A DNA stretch of 64,000 nt from an uncultured Pseudomonadota bacterium (lineage in GTDB: Bacteria > Pseudomonadota > Gammaproteobacteria > Ga0077536): the NCBI GenBank assembly GCA_903825645.1, contig CAIKBL010000051.1, positions 278,742 through 342,741 on the forward strand, in the 5' to 3' direction. Below, one piece after another: positions 55,407 to 64,000 of the stretch. The position numbers and the translations under genes were made by a program. The notes beneath the pieces were generated by a model. That model made no database searches, was not told where the DNA came from, and saw only the letters and a list, made by a program, of their open reading frames with translations. The first letter of the stretch is position 1, and each line of letters begins with the position of its first letter.

Positions 55407-56651
55407 TCAACCGTCGACGTGGGATGGCTGTGCCTGTGCCCACGCCGCCGCCCGCTGCCCCGCCAATCGGCCAGTCGCGAAACATGCGGTCAATAAATAA
55501 CCACCGGTCGGGGCATCCCAGTCGAGCATTTCGCCCGCCACAAAAATACCTGGCCGGCGGATCACCATAAGAGACGAATCCACTGCCTCGAACGTCACGC
55601 CACCCGCGGTGCTGATCGCTTCCGCCAGAGGACATGTACCCGTAAGGCGTACTGGTAACGCCTTAATAAGCTGCGCAAGTTGCTGCGGATCCTGTCTTGC
55701 CTCGATGCGCTGTGTCTCGTACAGGAGAGCTGCTTTTGCCCCCTCCAGATGTGCCTTACGGCGCAGATGGCTTGCCCAGGTCCGCGTGCCCCTCGGTGCC
55801 GAGAGCGCAGCCGTCAGCTTATCCAGCGGAACCCCGGGGAGCAGGTCTAAGAACAGCGTCGCTGATCCCGTCTGTTCGAACTCCCGCCGCAAAGGACTCG
55901 ACAAGGCATAAATGAGTCCGCCTTCGAGCCCACGTGCGGTGATGACGCATTCACCATAGAGGGGTGGTCCGTCGCGTGTCCAGCCCCGGAGGCGTTTTAA
56001 CGGCGCTCCGGCATGTCGGTCCCTCAAATGCGTACTCCATGCCACGTCGAATCCGCAATTCGCCGGCGCAAGGGGGGTGACTGAAATCCCTTGCGCGGAG
56101 AAAGGCGCGACCCAGGCGCCATCGGAACCGAGTCGCGGCCAGCTCGCGCCGCCAAGCGCGAACACGACAGCTGCCGGCCGGACCTGTTGTAGTCCCGCGG
56201 GTGTCTGGAACTCAAGCGCACCATCCGAGCGCCAACGCAACCATTGGTGGTGCATAGCGAACTCTACGCCGGATTGGCGCAACCGATGCAACCACCGACG
56301 AAGCAGTGGGGCCGCTTTGTAGTCACTCGGGAACACGCGGGAAGAACTACCGACGACCGTGGTAATACCCAAGACTCCCGCCCAAGCCCTTAACGCTAGC
56401 GCGTCGAACTGCTCAAGCATGGGTAATAACGCAGGTCCCTCAAAGCGGGTCTGGAAGCGGACAAAAGGCTCGGCGTGGGTCAGATTGAGGCCTCCCTTAC
56501 CGGCAAGCAGGAATTTTCGACCAACCGAAGGCATGCGCTCGAACACCCGGACCCGCGCACCCGCCGCGCGGGCGGCCTCTGCTGCCATCAAGCCCGCAGG
56601 ACCCCCTCCGATGACGGCAACGAAGTCTGACTCAGTCGATGACACGTTCAC
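55407..56651 (-). CDS. HI0933/YhiN-family flavoprotein (TIGR03862 type)
   Basis: 414 residues using the GTG at 56651 inside the previous gene's last codons; GTG at 56645 is also possible. FAD motif GGGPAGLMAAEAARAAGARV, then GRKFLLAGKGGLNLTH typical of the HI0933/BaiN-like family, and the final FAD motif FVAGEMLDWDAPTGGYLL. Function not defined; the TIGR03862 subgroup is common in proteobacteria. Overlaps the MFS gene by about 20 nt. Confidence 0.92.
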   Translation of the reverse strand: MNVSSTESDFVAVIGGGPAGLMAAEAARAAGARVRVFERMPSVGRKFLLAGKGGLNLTHAEPFVRFQTRFEGPALLPMLEQFDALALRAWAGVLGITTVVGSSSRVFPSDYKAAPLLRRWLHRLRQSGVEFAMHHQWLRWRSDGALEFQTPAGLQQVRPAAVVFALGGASWPRLGSDGAWVAPFSAQGISVTPLAPANCGFDVAWSTHLRDRHAGAPLKRLRGWTRDGPPLYGECVITARGLEGGLIYALSSPLRREFEQTGSATLFLDLLPGVPLDKLTAALSAPRGTRTWASHLRRKAHLEGAKAALLYETQRIEARQDPQQLAQLIKALPVRLTGTCPLAEAISTAGGVTFEAVDSSLMVIRRPGIFVAGEMLDWDAPTGGYLLTACFATGRLAGQRAAAWAQAQPSHVDG

Positions 56652-57903
56652 CCTTCGCCCAGCACAGCCAGACACAAGCACCCGCCAAGTTTACGCCTGC
56701 CGCCAGCAGGAATGCCGCATCGTAGGTTCCTGATTTATCTATTAGCCAACCGGTGATGGCGACCCCGATGACGCCCGGCAAGGTCCCGAAAGTATTGGTT
56801 AGCCCCATCAGAACGTCCGCGTAGCGCGGAGCGATTTCAAGGTGGTTCGGGGAATAACCCGCCCAGGTGAACGCCATAAAACCGAGCGCACCACACATCA
56901 ACAGCACGGCCATAAGGGGAGTATCCACGCCGCGCGCCGCCAGTAGAAATCCGGCAGAAACAAGTAGGCCGGTGATCTGCATCAACTTCCGCACGTAGGT
57001 CACCTTCACACCGCGACGGATCAACACATCAGCAATAAAACCACCCAAGTTCGCCATCAGGAACATCGTCAACCACGGTGCCGCCGAAAAATATCCGGCA
57101 TTCTGCACACTCAAATGTTGTACATCGCGAAAGTAGCTCGGCAGCCACGACAGCAGCATGTAAAACGCCCAATTAGAGGCGAAGTGATTAAAAATTAGCG
57201 CAAGCACGGCCGGCGATCGCGCAAAGCGACCCCAGGGGATAGTGACTGCCCTCTGACCTGATTCCTGTGACGGCTGTAGTAGTGCCCGTTCGGTCTCCGA
57301 CATAGCCGGGTGATCAGCGGGCTCGTCGTAGACAATCTCGAACCAAAAAAAAGCCCACACGAAGCCGAGTAACCCAAACGAATAGAACGCCATCGGCCAC
57401 CCAAAGTGCGTAACGACCCAGCCGGTCAGGCCCAAACCCAGCAGCGTGCCAAGCGGTATCGCGCTGGCCAGGAGCGTCACCGCCCGAGATCGCTCCGCCA
57501 CCGGCACCCAACGCCGAAACAGCGCGTAGCTCGCCGGGAAGGTCGCCGCTTCGCCTAAACCGAGGGTAAAACGCGTGGCTAGGAGAAGGGGCAACGCCCC
57601 TGCAGCCAGCGGCGTAAGCAAGGTAAACAAAGACCACCAGAGCACGGCACCACCGAGCACCCGACGCCCGCCGATCCGGTTCGCCACCCAACCACTCACG
57701 ACTTGCAGCAGAAGATAGCCAAGGAAAAACGACGACATCACTAGACCTTTTGTCGTGTCGTTCCACCCATACTGCTCTTTCATCGCCACGACCGCGACGG
57801 ACATGTTCACGCGATCGAGATAACAGACAAATACTGCCGCAAAACAGAGCAGCACGATCGAGTAGCGCGCCGGGAATCTTGGCTCTCTTGCACGTTCGAT
57901 CAC
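56632..57903 (-). CDS. MFS transporter, anion:cation symporter (ACS) type
   Basis: 423 residues, 12 helices. First helix and loop CYLDRVNMSVAVVAMKEQYGW and WVANRIGGRRVLG match the ACS family (sialate, glucarate, hexuronate and phosphonate-like substrates). Substrate unknown. Overlaps the YgjP-like gene by four bases and the flavoprotein gene by about twenty, a tight three-gene unit. Confidence 0.92.
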   Translation of the reverse strand: MIERAREPRFPARYSIVLLCFAAVFVCYLDRVNMSVAVVAMKEQYGWNDTTKGLVMSSFFLGYLLLQVVSGWVANRIGGRRVLGGAVLWWSLFTLLTPLAAGALPLLLATRFTLGLGEAATFPASYALFRRWVPVAERSRAVTLLASAIPLGTLLGLGLTGWVVTHFGWPMAFYSFGLLGFVWAFFWFEIVYDEPADHPAMSETERALLQPSQESGQRAVTIPWGRFARSPAVLALIFNHFASNWAFYMLLSWLPSYFRDVQHLSVQNAGYFSAAPWLTMFLMANLGGFIADVLIRRGVKVTYVRKLMQITGLLVSAGFLLAARGVDTPLMAVLLMCGALGFMAFTWAGYSPNHLEIAPRYADVLMGLTNTFGTLPGVIGVAITGWLIDKSGTYDAAFLLAAGVNLAGACVWLCWAKGERVID

Positions 57904-58655
57904 CAGGTGATCACCGATTCAAGCAACCGCTTGCGAGCTTCCCAGTCCGGCAGAACATTCGTCATTAGCTGATAGAACCTCGGGCCGTGGCTGAAAAAAC
58001 TCAGGTGGCAGAGCTCATGGAAAATAACGTACTCAAGACACTCAACGGGCCCTTGGATCAGCACCGTGTTCAATGTCATGCCACGTTGACGAGACATCGT
58101 CCCCCAGCGCGTACGCATGTTCCGAATTCGAAGCGCCGGCAAGGGATAGCGCGCAAAACGCGGATGGTGATGGCAGGTAGTCAGAACCTGTGGAAATAAG
58201 CGCCGAGCCTGTGCCTGATACCAGCGAGAAAGCGCCATTGAAGTCGCGCGTGGCGTTTTCGCACTGGCACCGCCCACCACCAAAGTATCCCCATCAATCG
58301 TGACGCCCGCGCGCGCCTCCGCTCGAAGACAGAGCCGATAGTGTTGTCCTAGATATAGGTGAGGCTCACCCTCCGCGTGTTGCGGCGGCACGCGCGGCTC
58401 CGGTAGGGACTCGAAACGGCTCAGCTGCCGCGCAATCCAGCGCTGGTGATGAGTCACGTAACGGGTGATTACGTCATCGGGACATCCCGAAGGTGCCCGG
58501 ACAACCACCCGCAAATCCCGATGAACCTCAAGACTCAGCGTTCGGCGACGCGCACTGTGCAGAATTTCATAGTGCGGCTCAGCGGGCACCAAGGCCGGCG
58601 CAGCCGGAGGTTGCGCAAAAAAATCGAGCAATAGCTGCAACGCCCCAGACTTCAC
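57900..58655 (-). CDS. YgjP/WLM-type M48-like metallopeptidase
   Basis: 251 residues. Zinc motif FHELCHLSFFSHGPRFY, i.e. HExxH at 213-217 with H223 downstream, and the family pieces TRWGTMSRQRGMTLN and VTHHQRWIARQL. Cytosolic, no signal. YgjP-like proteins resemble the Wss1/SprT metalloprotease group linked to DNA-protein crosslink repair; activity is unproven. First gene of the three-gene unit. Confidence 0.92.
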   Translation of the reverse strand: MKSGALQLLLDFFAQPPAAPALVPAEPHYEILHSARRRTLSLEVHRDLRVVVRAPSGCPDDVITRYVTHHQRWIARQLSRFESLPEPRVPPQHAEGEPHLYLGQHYRLCLRAEARAGVTIDGDTLVVGGASAKTPRATSMALSRWYQAQARRLFPQVLTTCHHHPRFARYPLPALRIRNMRTRWGTMSRQRGMTLNTVLIQGPVECLEYVIFHELCHLSFFSHGPRFYQLMTNVLPDWEARKRLLESVITW

Positions 58656-59372
58656 TGTGCGCCCCTGTCACGGGCCGTCCGGTCTCCCTGCCGTACCCTA
58701 CTACCGGGACAAACCTCCGGACTCGGCAGGTTGTTGCACATCAAATTTTCCTTAAGACCTTCAAGCCAGAGAAAGCACAATTTTGTGTCACACTGACAAT
58801 AAAGTCCACGTAAAACAGCGGGTAAGATGACTGCCGCAAATGGACAGCACCTAGCCGCCAAGGGACCCGATAACCCGCGTCGATGTCTCGGCTACGGGTC
58901 GGATGCCACGTTCTTCGCGATTGTCGTCGTGGGCTAGGAAGCACGCTTGGGTTAAGAATAAACGGCTCGGGACCGTCGCTTTTCTTGCCGGGTTTGGAGG
59001 CAGCGCCGGAATTAATCTGCTCAGGCTCCTCTCGCTATTTTAGCGTCCTTTAGAGGAGGTCGCTGGCAGCGCGCCTTCGGAAATTAGCGAGTCGAGCGTC
59101 ACGGCGACCACGCGATACCTAGCCACCTCCCCTCTTCCCTCGCACCCCACTTTCCCGACAAACCAGTTCATTCGACCAACACCGGCCTGTCATGCTAACG
59201 TCCGCTCGCGGATAGTCCGATTAGCGTTGGGTCCTCGCCTCGCGTGGATCGATACCCAACCGACTCAATGAACTGGCTTTTGCACGCCCGGTGGGAACGA
59301 ATTTCAAAACTGCGCCGCCGAAAAACTCTTGCCCTCTTTCATCCATCACAACCGCCAGAAAGGAAAAGCACT
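58656..59372. other. Longest gene-free stretch, ppnP upstream region
   Basis: 717 nt with no supported gene. A C/T-rich tract runs near 59121-59158, and the plus-strand frame to 59244 is not conserved in its first part. It presumably includes promoters for the divergent YgjP-like gene and ppnP; no clear hexamers, repeats or RNA gene seen. Confidence 0.4.
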
Positions 59373-59684
59373 ATGACTCAACTAAACAATGTCTCAGTGA
59401 TTAAAAAATCAAACATTTATTTCGACGGCAAATGTATCAGTCATACCATCCTTACGGCAGATGGCACACGAAAAACCGTTGGGGTCATCTTCCCGAGCCG
59501 ACTGACCTTCAATACCGAAGCACCGGAGCGCATGGAAGTGGTCGCCGGCCAATGTCGCGTGCGGCTCGGATCGGAAACTGAATGGCGAGTTTACGGCGCG
59601 GGCGCCGAATTTGCCGTTGCGGCTAACAGCCAGTTCGACATTGAGGTGTCCGAGACGCTGGATTACGTCTGCCACTTTGGCTGA
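59373..59684 (+). CDS. ppnP: Pyrimidine/purine nucleoside phosphorylase PpnP
   Basis: 103 residues from the ATG at 59373 (GGAAAAG before it). Single cupin of the DUF1255 family: [26 protein letters not shown] and the tail [15 protein letters not shown] are characteristic. PpnP phosphorolyses a broad range of nucleosides to base plus ribose-1-phosphate. The frame is open 43 codons further upstream but unconserved. Converges on the cytochrome c' gene. Confidence 0.93.
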   Translation: MTQLNNVSVIKKSNIYFDGKCISHTILTADGTRKTVGVIFPSRLTFNTEAPERMEVVAGQCRVRLGSETEWRVYGAGAEFAVAANSQFDIEVSETLDYVCHFG

Positions 59685-59717
59685 TGCGAGCGACGAGGAT
59701 CATCGACAATCCCCGTG

Positions 59718-59749
59718 GCGGTACGCCGCCAGACGCGGCGACGTACCGC
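59718..59749. terminator. Strong bidirectional stem-loop between ppnP and cytochrome c'
   Basis: GCGGTACG / CGTACCGC (8 bp perfect) continues inwards with CCGC/GCGG across a 3-nt bulge, loop CAGAC. It lies in the convergent gap, 33 nt after ppnP and 5 nt before the cytochrome stop on the other strand. No long T-run, so probably a processing or pausing structure serving both genes. Confidence 0.6.
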
Positions 59750-59754
59750 TTACA

Positions 59755-60210
59755 TCAGTCTTTTACCTGATACTTGTCATGGCATCCTTTGCAACTGTGC
59801 ACGGTATTCCCGAATTCTTTTTTCATGGCCGCCTCGTCTCCGCTCTTTGCAACCTCGGCAAGTTTAGTGGTTGCTCCCACAAACTCCTTCATGCGTTTGT
59901 CGAAATCTTCCTTGTTGTCCCACAACGTCGCTTTCGCATGACTCTTCGCTTGTTTGGAATCGACGGAAAATCCTTCGCTGGCCATCGGGGCGAGCATGGC
60001 CGAGCGTCCCGCCAGAAAGGCGAAACGGGTCGCGTCGAAAGGAATTTTGCCTTTCACCATGGCCCCCATCGGACCGATATTCCAGCCGATAGCGGTCATG
60101 ATCCCTTGACGGTAGTCCACAGCATCAGCCGCCTTATCCGCCAAAGCAGGCGTTGTTATGACGAGAACGCCTGCACCGATTACCAGCGATTTAATCCACT
60201 TCACACCCAT
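59755..60210 (-). CDS. Cytochrome c' (class II cytochrome c)
   Basis: 151 residues with a signal peptide (SLVIGAGVLVITTPALA), so periplasmic. Four-helix-bundle class II pattern with heme motif CKGCH at 140-144 near the C-terminus. Cytochrome c' can bind NO or serve electron transfer. Starts 51 nt after the b561 stop and is likely co-transcribed with it. Confidence 0.93.
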   Translation of the reverse strand: MGVKWIKSLVIGAGVLVITTPALADKAADAVDYRQGIMTAIGWNIGPMGAMVKGKIPFDATRFAFLAGRSAMLAPMASEGFSVDSKQAKSHAKATLWDNKEDFDKRMKEFVGATTKLAEVAKSGDEAAMKKEFGNTVHSCKGCHDKYQVKD

Positions 60211-60261
60211 CTTGGATCTCCTTAATTGAGTTATGGGGGCGGTTCAACAAGGCATCGCCCC

Positions 60262-60927
60262 TTAGCAGTTGACTATGAGCACGACGAATACGGCCGCACC
60301 GAAAAACACCATCGCCCCGCGCCATAAATTAATACGCCGGGGCACAGATGCCGACACCCACTTGTAGCCAGTCAGCATGGGGACCACAAGATTTTCGCCT
60401 TTGACGAACCGATGGTAAGCAATTGCAGCCATGTGGACCATCACCAAGCCAAGCAACACCTTAAAATTGACATGATGTAACCCAGTCAGTCGATCGCTGA
60501 CCGCCTTAGTCAGGTGCCCAGCCCACGGCCCTTCGTTGAAAATATCGTCATTGGCGCAGAGTCCTGTCAGCGCCTGCGTCAGTAACTCCAATAGCAAAAA
60601 AAAGACCATCCAACCCCCTAACGGGTTGTGACCAACGCTTTGAGTGGGCCGTCTGCTGGCCAATTCACGCAATGCGGCTAACACCTGCCGCGGTCCGTGT
60701 AAAAACGTCCCAAAACGCGCGTAAATGCCGCCGACAAAGCCCCATCCTATCCGGAAGAGCACCAGTACCAAAATTGAATACCCTGACCAGAAGTGATATT
60801 TCAGTGCTACGCCACCCAGCGTGGCCGTAATCCATGAAGCGGCAAAGAGGCTGACTAACAACCAGTGAAAAATACGTACCGGGAGGTCCCACACGAGCAC
60901 CCATGTCTTTTCGTTCACTACGCGCAC
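60262..60927 (-). CDS. Cytochrome b561-type membrane protein
   Basis: 221 residues, four to five helices with heme-b histidines in RIFHWLLVSLF, KYHFWSGYS, GLHHVNFKVLLGLVMVHM and AYHRFVKGEN. Resembles Ni/Fe-hydrogenase-type b subunits and prokaryotic b561. Its gene lies directly before the cytochrome c' gene, so it probably passes quinol electrons to that protein. Confidence 0.92.
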   Translation of the reverse strand: MRVVNEKTWVLVWDLPVRIFHWLLVSLFAASWITATLGGVALKYHFWSGYSILVLVLFRIGWGFVGGIYARFGTFLHGPRQVLAALRELASRRPTQSVGHNPLGGWMVFFLLLELLTQALTGLCANDDIFNEGPWAGHLTKAVSDRLTGLHHVNFKVLLGLVMVHMAAIAYHRFVKGENLVVPMLTGYKWVSASVPRRINLWRGAMVFFGAAVFVVLIVNC

Positions 60928-60950
60928 TCCCAGCCGCAGACGGCGGCATA

Positions 60951-62798
60951 CTAGTATTCAGCGCCAACCGCACATGCGTCGGTCTCACACATCACGACTT
61001 CCTTCTCGGGCAGAAAGCCGCCTGCCTGCATATGCCACATACGCGCGTAATGTCCGTCTTTTTCGAGCAGGTCCGCGTGTGAGCCGTCTTCGATAATGTG
61101 GCCACGATGGAAAACGACGATACGATCGAGATGAGCTAGCGTCGAAAGTCGATGCGCAATGACCAGTACCGTTTTATTTGTCATCAGCGTCTGCAGGCTT
61201 TCCTGGATCTGGTGCTCAGTCACCGAATCCAGTGCACTAGTCGCTTCGTCAAGAAGCAGAATGTGGGCATTTTTCAGAATGGCACGCGCAAGCGCGATTC
61301 GTTGTCGCTGGCCGCCCGAAAGCTTGACGCCACGTTCCCCGACGAGCGATTCATATTGATGCTCGGTTTCCATAATGAATTCGTGCGCATGTGATTGGCG
61401 AGCCGCCGCAATGACCTCGGCATTACTCGCCTCCAGTCGGCCATATCGGATATTTTCCATCAGCGAGCGGTGAAACAACATTGGGTCTTGAGGGATCATC
61501 GCCAATGCCGCACGCAGCGACTCCTGAGTGACCTGCCGAATATCCTGCCCATCGACGAGAATTCGCCCGCCCTGGGGTTCAAACAAACGCAGCAGCAGGT
61601 TTAAGAGGCTACTCTTCCCGCTGCCCGAAAACCCGACCAGACCGACCTTCTGACCGGGCGGAACCACTAGACTAAGTTTGGAAAAAACTGGTCGTTCAGC
61701 AAGATAAGCAAAATCGAGCGCCTCTATCCTTACCTCACCGCGGCTCACCTGCAGGGGCGCGGCTTCGGGCAGATCGACCACATCGTGCGGCCGCACAATA
61801 ACGGAGACACCATCCCCCACATTCCCGATGTACTCAAAGAATTCGAGAAACTTCCGACTTAAGCCCCGCGCCTGCTCGATCAATAGCAGACATAAGCTGG
61901 CCGCCATCGCGAACTGTCCCGCGGTCATACGAGCCGCCACCCATAGATTAATAGCGTAAGAAACCATGCCGATCATCAAACCCGCCGCCGCGGTATATTG
62001 AAACCAGCGGATCCCTTCCATGAAGAAAAACGTACGACGGGCCCGCATGACCTCGATATCCAGATACAGGTCGAGATATTCTCGTTCAAAATCGCGTCTC
62101 GCGAAGAGCTTCGAGTTCATGATGTTAGTCACCGAGTCCACAATAATGCCACTGACCAGACTCCGGGCGGCCGCGTAGTCGCGGGCATAGCGGCGACACT
62201 TCAAAGCGAGCAGAAAGGATATGCCCACGTAGCCGGTCATCCAGAGACCGAGAACAATGCCTAAGTTCGAATTGACCTCCGACAGGAGGTAAAGAGAGAC
62301 CGAGAAACTGATGACTAATGGCCAAAAATCGAACATCACCGTCCACAAAATCTGTGCAGTACTCATCGAAGTCTCAGCAATTCGGTTAGCTAAGGATCCG
62401 GCAAAGTTGCTGAGAAAATAACGTTGAGAATGATGTTGGAGATAGGCAAATAACTGGCGACGAATCCGTCGACGCAAAGAGGGTCCCAGCATGACGAGGA
62501 TGGTGCCGCTGCTACGGGAAAAAATGACCATCCCGATGTTGAGCCAAGCGAAAAACCACAGTGGACCTGACATCACGTCCCCTATATTCCGTCCATGAGC
62601 CTGCGCCATCGTGACGGTATCCATAATCCGCCTGATCGCATACGGCAGTAAAATCGCGCATGTGGATTGACTGCTCTCCAGAAGCGCCACGATAGTGACA
62701 GGAAGCCAGTAGCGCCGCACGAAGTACAGCACGAAAGCGAGCGGGACCGCCGGCAAACGGGGGGCAGGTGGATCTACTCCGGGAGAAAGCTCTCTCAT
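60951..62798 (-). CDS. ABC exporter, fused membrane and ATPase domains
   Basis: 615 residues. Six membrane helices (from about residue 20 to 320) then an ATPase domain with Walker A GFSGSGKSS near residue 387, signature LSGGQRQR, Walker B LLLDEATSALD and an H-loop IAHRLSTL. Half-transporter that would act as a homodimer; lipids or hydrophobic compounds are typical cargo. Ends 23 nt before the b561 gene on the same strand. A short C-terminal tail with Cys and Glu is unremarkable. Confidence 0.94.
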   Translation of the reverse strand: MRELSPGVDPPAPRLPAVPLAFVLYFVRRYWLPVTIVALLESSQSTCAILLPYAIRRIMDTVTMAQAHGRNIGDVMSGPLWFFAWLNIGMVIFSRSSGTILVMLGPSLRRRIRRQLFAYLQHHSQRYFLSNFAGSLANRIAETSMSTAQILWTVMFDFWPLVISFSVSLYLLSEVNSNLGIVLGLWMTGYVGISFLLALKCRRYARDYAAARSLVSGIIVDSVTNIMNSKLFARRDFEREYLDLYLDIEVMRARRTFFFMEGIRWFQYTAAAGLMIGMVSYAINLWVAARMTAGQFAMAASLCLLLIEQARGLSRKFLEFFEYIGNVGDGVSVIVRPHDVVDLPEAAPLQVSRGEVRIEALDFAYLAERPVFSKLSLVVPPGQKVGLVGFSGSGKSSLLNLLLRLFEPQGGRILVDGQDIRQVTQESLRAALAMIPQDPMLFHRSLMENIRYGRLEASNAEVIAAARQSHAHEFIMETEHQYESLVGERGVKLSGGQRQRIALARAILKNAHILLLDEATSALDSVTEHQIQESLQTLMTNKTVLVIAHRLSTLAHLDRIVVFHRGHIIEDGSHADLLEKDGHYARMWHMQAGGFLPEKEVVMCETDACAVGAEY

Positions 62799-62885
62799 CG
62801 ACAGATTATACGGGGAGACGCCTCATCTCCGCAGCTTTCGGATATGCTTGCGGCGCAAAAGACACGAAAAATCCGAGGAGCTTGG

Positions 62886-63710
62886 ATGTCGAGAATCATG
62901 ATCACCGGTTCGACTGATGGGATCGGTTTAGAAACCGCCCGTCAGCTGTTGGCATTGGGCCACGAGGTGCTCGTTCACGGCCGCCACGCGACACGGGCAA
63001 AAGAAGCCTGTGCCACGTTGCTGCGCCAATTCCCACGCGGTATCGTTTGGCCGGTGTGGGGCGACCTTTCCCGCATGAGCGAAGTTGTCGAACTTGCGGG
63101 ACAAGTCACACTACAGACCCCCACCCTCGATGTTCTAATAAACAACGCTGGGATTTATGCTCCACGTCGAACGATTACTGCGGACGGTTTCGAATTAACG
63201 CTGGCAGTCAACCATTTTGCGCATTTCCTGCTCACCTGCCATCTGCTCCCTAATCTCCACCGAGCGACTGCAGGCAGGATTATTACAGTCAGCTCTGGAA
63301 CGCACCACAGTGCGAAACTGATGCTCAAAGATTTGAATGGTGAGTTGAGTTGGTCGTCCTACGGCGCCTATTCAAACTCGAAACTGGCAAATATATTGTT
63401 CACACGTAGTCTCTCTGCCAAGCTGGCAAATACCCCCATTACAGCGAACGCGTTGCATCCCGGCGTGATTGGGACCAAGTTGCTTAGAGTCGGCTTTGGC
63501 GCGGGGGGAGCGCCAACCACACAAGGCGCGCGAACCTCGGTGTATCTCGCGACCGCGACCGAAGTAGCTGCGACCAGGGGTAAATATTTTGTCGACTGCC
63601 GTGAAACTCCCGCAGCGCCTATCGCGAGAGACGTTCGCCTGTCTCAAGACTTTTGGCATGAAAGCGGACGACTGCTGGTCACTTTCCTGCCGAATCAATC
63701 CCTGATCTGA
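62886..63710 (+). CDS. Short-chain dehydrogenase (retinol-dehydrogenase-like SDR)
   Basis: 274 residues from the ATG at 62886 (GAGGAG-like bases upstream; the longer frame overlaps the ABC promoter). TGxxxGIG at 7-14, NNAG at 86-89, Ser136/137 and Y162-x3-K166 (YSNSKLANILFTRSL) complete the catalytic set. Reduces or oxidises an alcohol/ketone; the YSNSKLANILF pattern resembles RDH/WWOX-type enzymes. Divergent from the ABC exporter. Confidence 0.93.
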   Translation: MSRIMITGSTDGIGLETARQLLALGHEVLVHGRHATRAKEACATLLRQFPRGIVWPVWGDLSRMSEVVELAGQVTLQTPTLDVLINNAGIYAPRRTITADGFELTLAVNHFAHFLLTCHLLPNLHRATAGRIITVSSGTHHSAKLMLKDLNGELSWSSYGAYSNSKLANILFTRSLSAKLANTPITANALHPGVIGTKLLRVGFGAGGAPTTQGARTSVYLATATEVAATRGKYFVDCRETPAAPIARDVRLSQDFWHESGRLLVTFLPNQSLI

Positions 63711-64000
63711 TCCAGACTCAACCGTCCGGAAAAATTGGAGCTTCTAGCGGCGCCAAATTCGACATTGTGCTTAAGCGTCTCTGGCCTTATGTTGGGCGCG
63801 GGTTGATGTTCGCGAGGTCCGATTCCTCGGACAGGCCTGATGAGCACCTCACGGTTGGCGAATCCGCCGCTCGAGATCGGCCGTCACCAGTCAGCACGTA
63901 CCCTCGCACATAAGTCTGGAAATCGCTGAAAGACCTGCTATCGTGGGAGGCGGCTTAGGTTTTGAGCATCCTTATTCGCTTTATAATTCGCAGTGCTTCA
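63711..64000. other. Window-end intergenic region
   Basis: 290 nt without a gene. It contains a T-arm-like stem-loop at 63813-63829 and TATAAT at 63982-63987, a possible -10 for a gene beyond the window, but no good -35 is present. Confidence 0.4.

Noticed and set aside
63770..63850. tRNA-like 3' end with a T-arm (CGAGG...CCTCG around TCCGATT)
   Set aside because: No matching acceptor strand, anticodon or D-arm is present upstream, so no tRNA can be folded.
63982..63987. TATAAT as a promoter at the window end
   Set aside because: No -35 box at a usable distance and no gene visible downstream.

Overview
The window looks like a chromosomal piece from a gammaproteobacterium (probably an uncultured or environmental one). 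The strongest lineage clue is the EF-P lysylation set (efp, epmA, epmB), supported by DUF3025, PpnP and YgjP-like proteins. GC is moderate to high and coding is dense on both strands. Two genes do not fit the usual gammaproteobacterial pattern: the MetK reads like the alphaproteobacterial type, and the only isoleucyl-tRNA synthetase seen is a long type-2 enzyme. I see about 53 genes, no rRNA, no complete tRNA, no CRISPR array and no recognisable transposase.

Layout. 1-6522: a Bat (aerotolerance-type) operon, with the end of a MoxR ATPase, DUF58, DUF4381, BatA, a BatB-TPR fusion and BatD, all overlapping or nearly so. 6657-8861: a receiver-PAS-GGDEF-EAL cyclic-di-GMP protein. Convergent to it, 9107-12588 holds the most unusual locus: a STAS protein, a nucleobase-permease-fold protein with an extra cytosolic tail, and a membrane-anchored SpoIIE/PP2C phosphatase. 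I read this as a partner-switching signalling module built on a permease. 13101-22664 is mostly housekeeping (MlaC-like protein, ileS2, sufE, cysS, metK, quinone reductase, trxB). 22713-33276 carries a dimeric dUTPase-like enzyme, an MBL-fold hydrolase, a YoaA/DinG helicase, a small unknown protein, a large PrsT-like TPR protein, the EF-P modification cluster and a TSUP exporter.

33417-51365 is an accessory catabolic region: Baeyer-Villiger monooxygenase, acyl-CoA ligase, glutathione peroxidase, a frameshifted luciferase-like monooxygenase, GST, two MaoC-type hydratases, MFS transporter, three amidohydrolases, enoyl-CoA hydratase, cytochrome P450, a SnoaL-like protein and a Rieske oxygenase. 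Together these suggest oxidation and ring or side-chain breakdown of a hydrophobic cyclic substrate through CoA thioesters; the substrate cannot be told from sequence.

51407-63710: a CoxD/CoxE-like MoxR-VWA pair without CO dehydrogenase genes, a second acyl-CoA ligase, a flavoprotein, an MFS transporter, a YgjP-like metallopeptidase, ppnP, a cytochrome c'/b561 pair behind an ABC exporter, and an SDR. No DNA-binding transcription factor was recognised anywhere; the visible regulators are the c-di-GMP protein and the partner-switching set.
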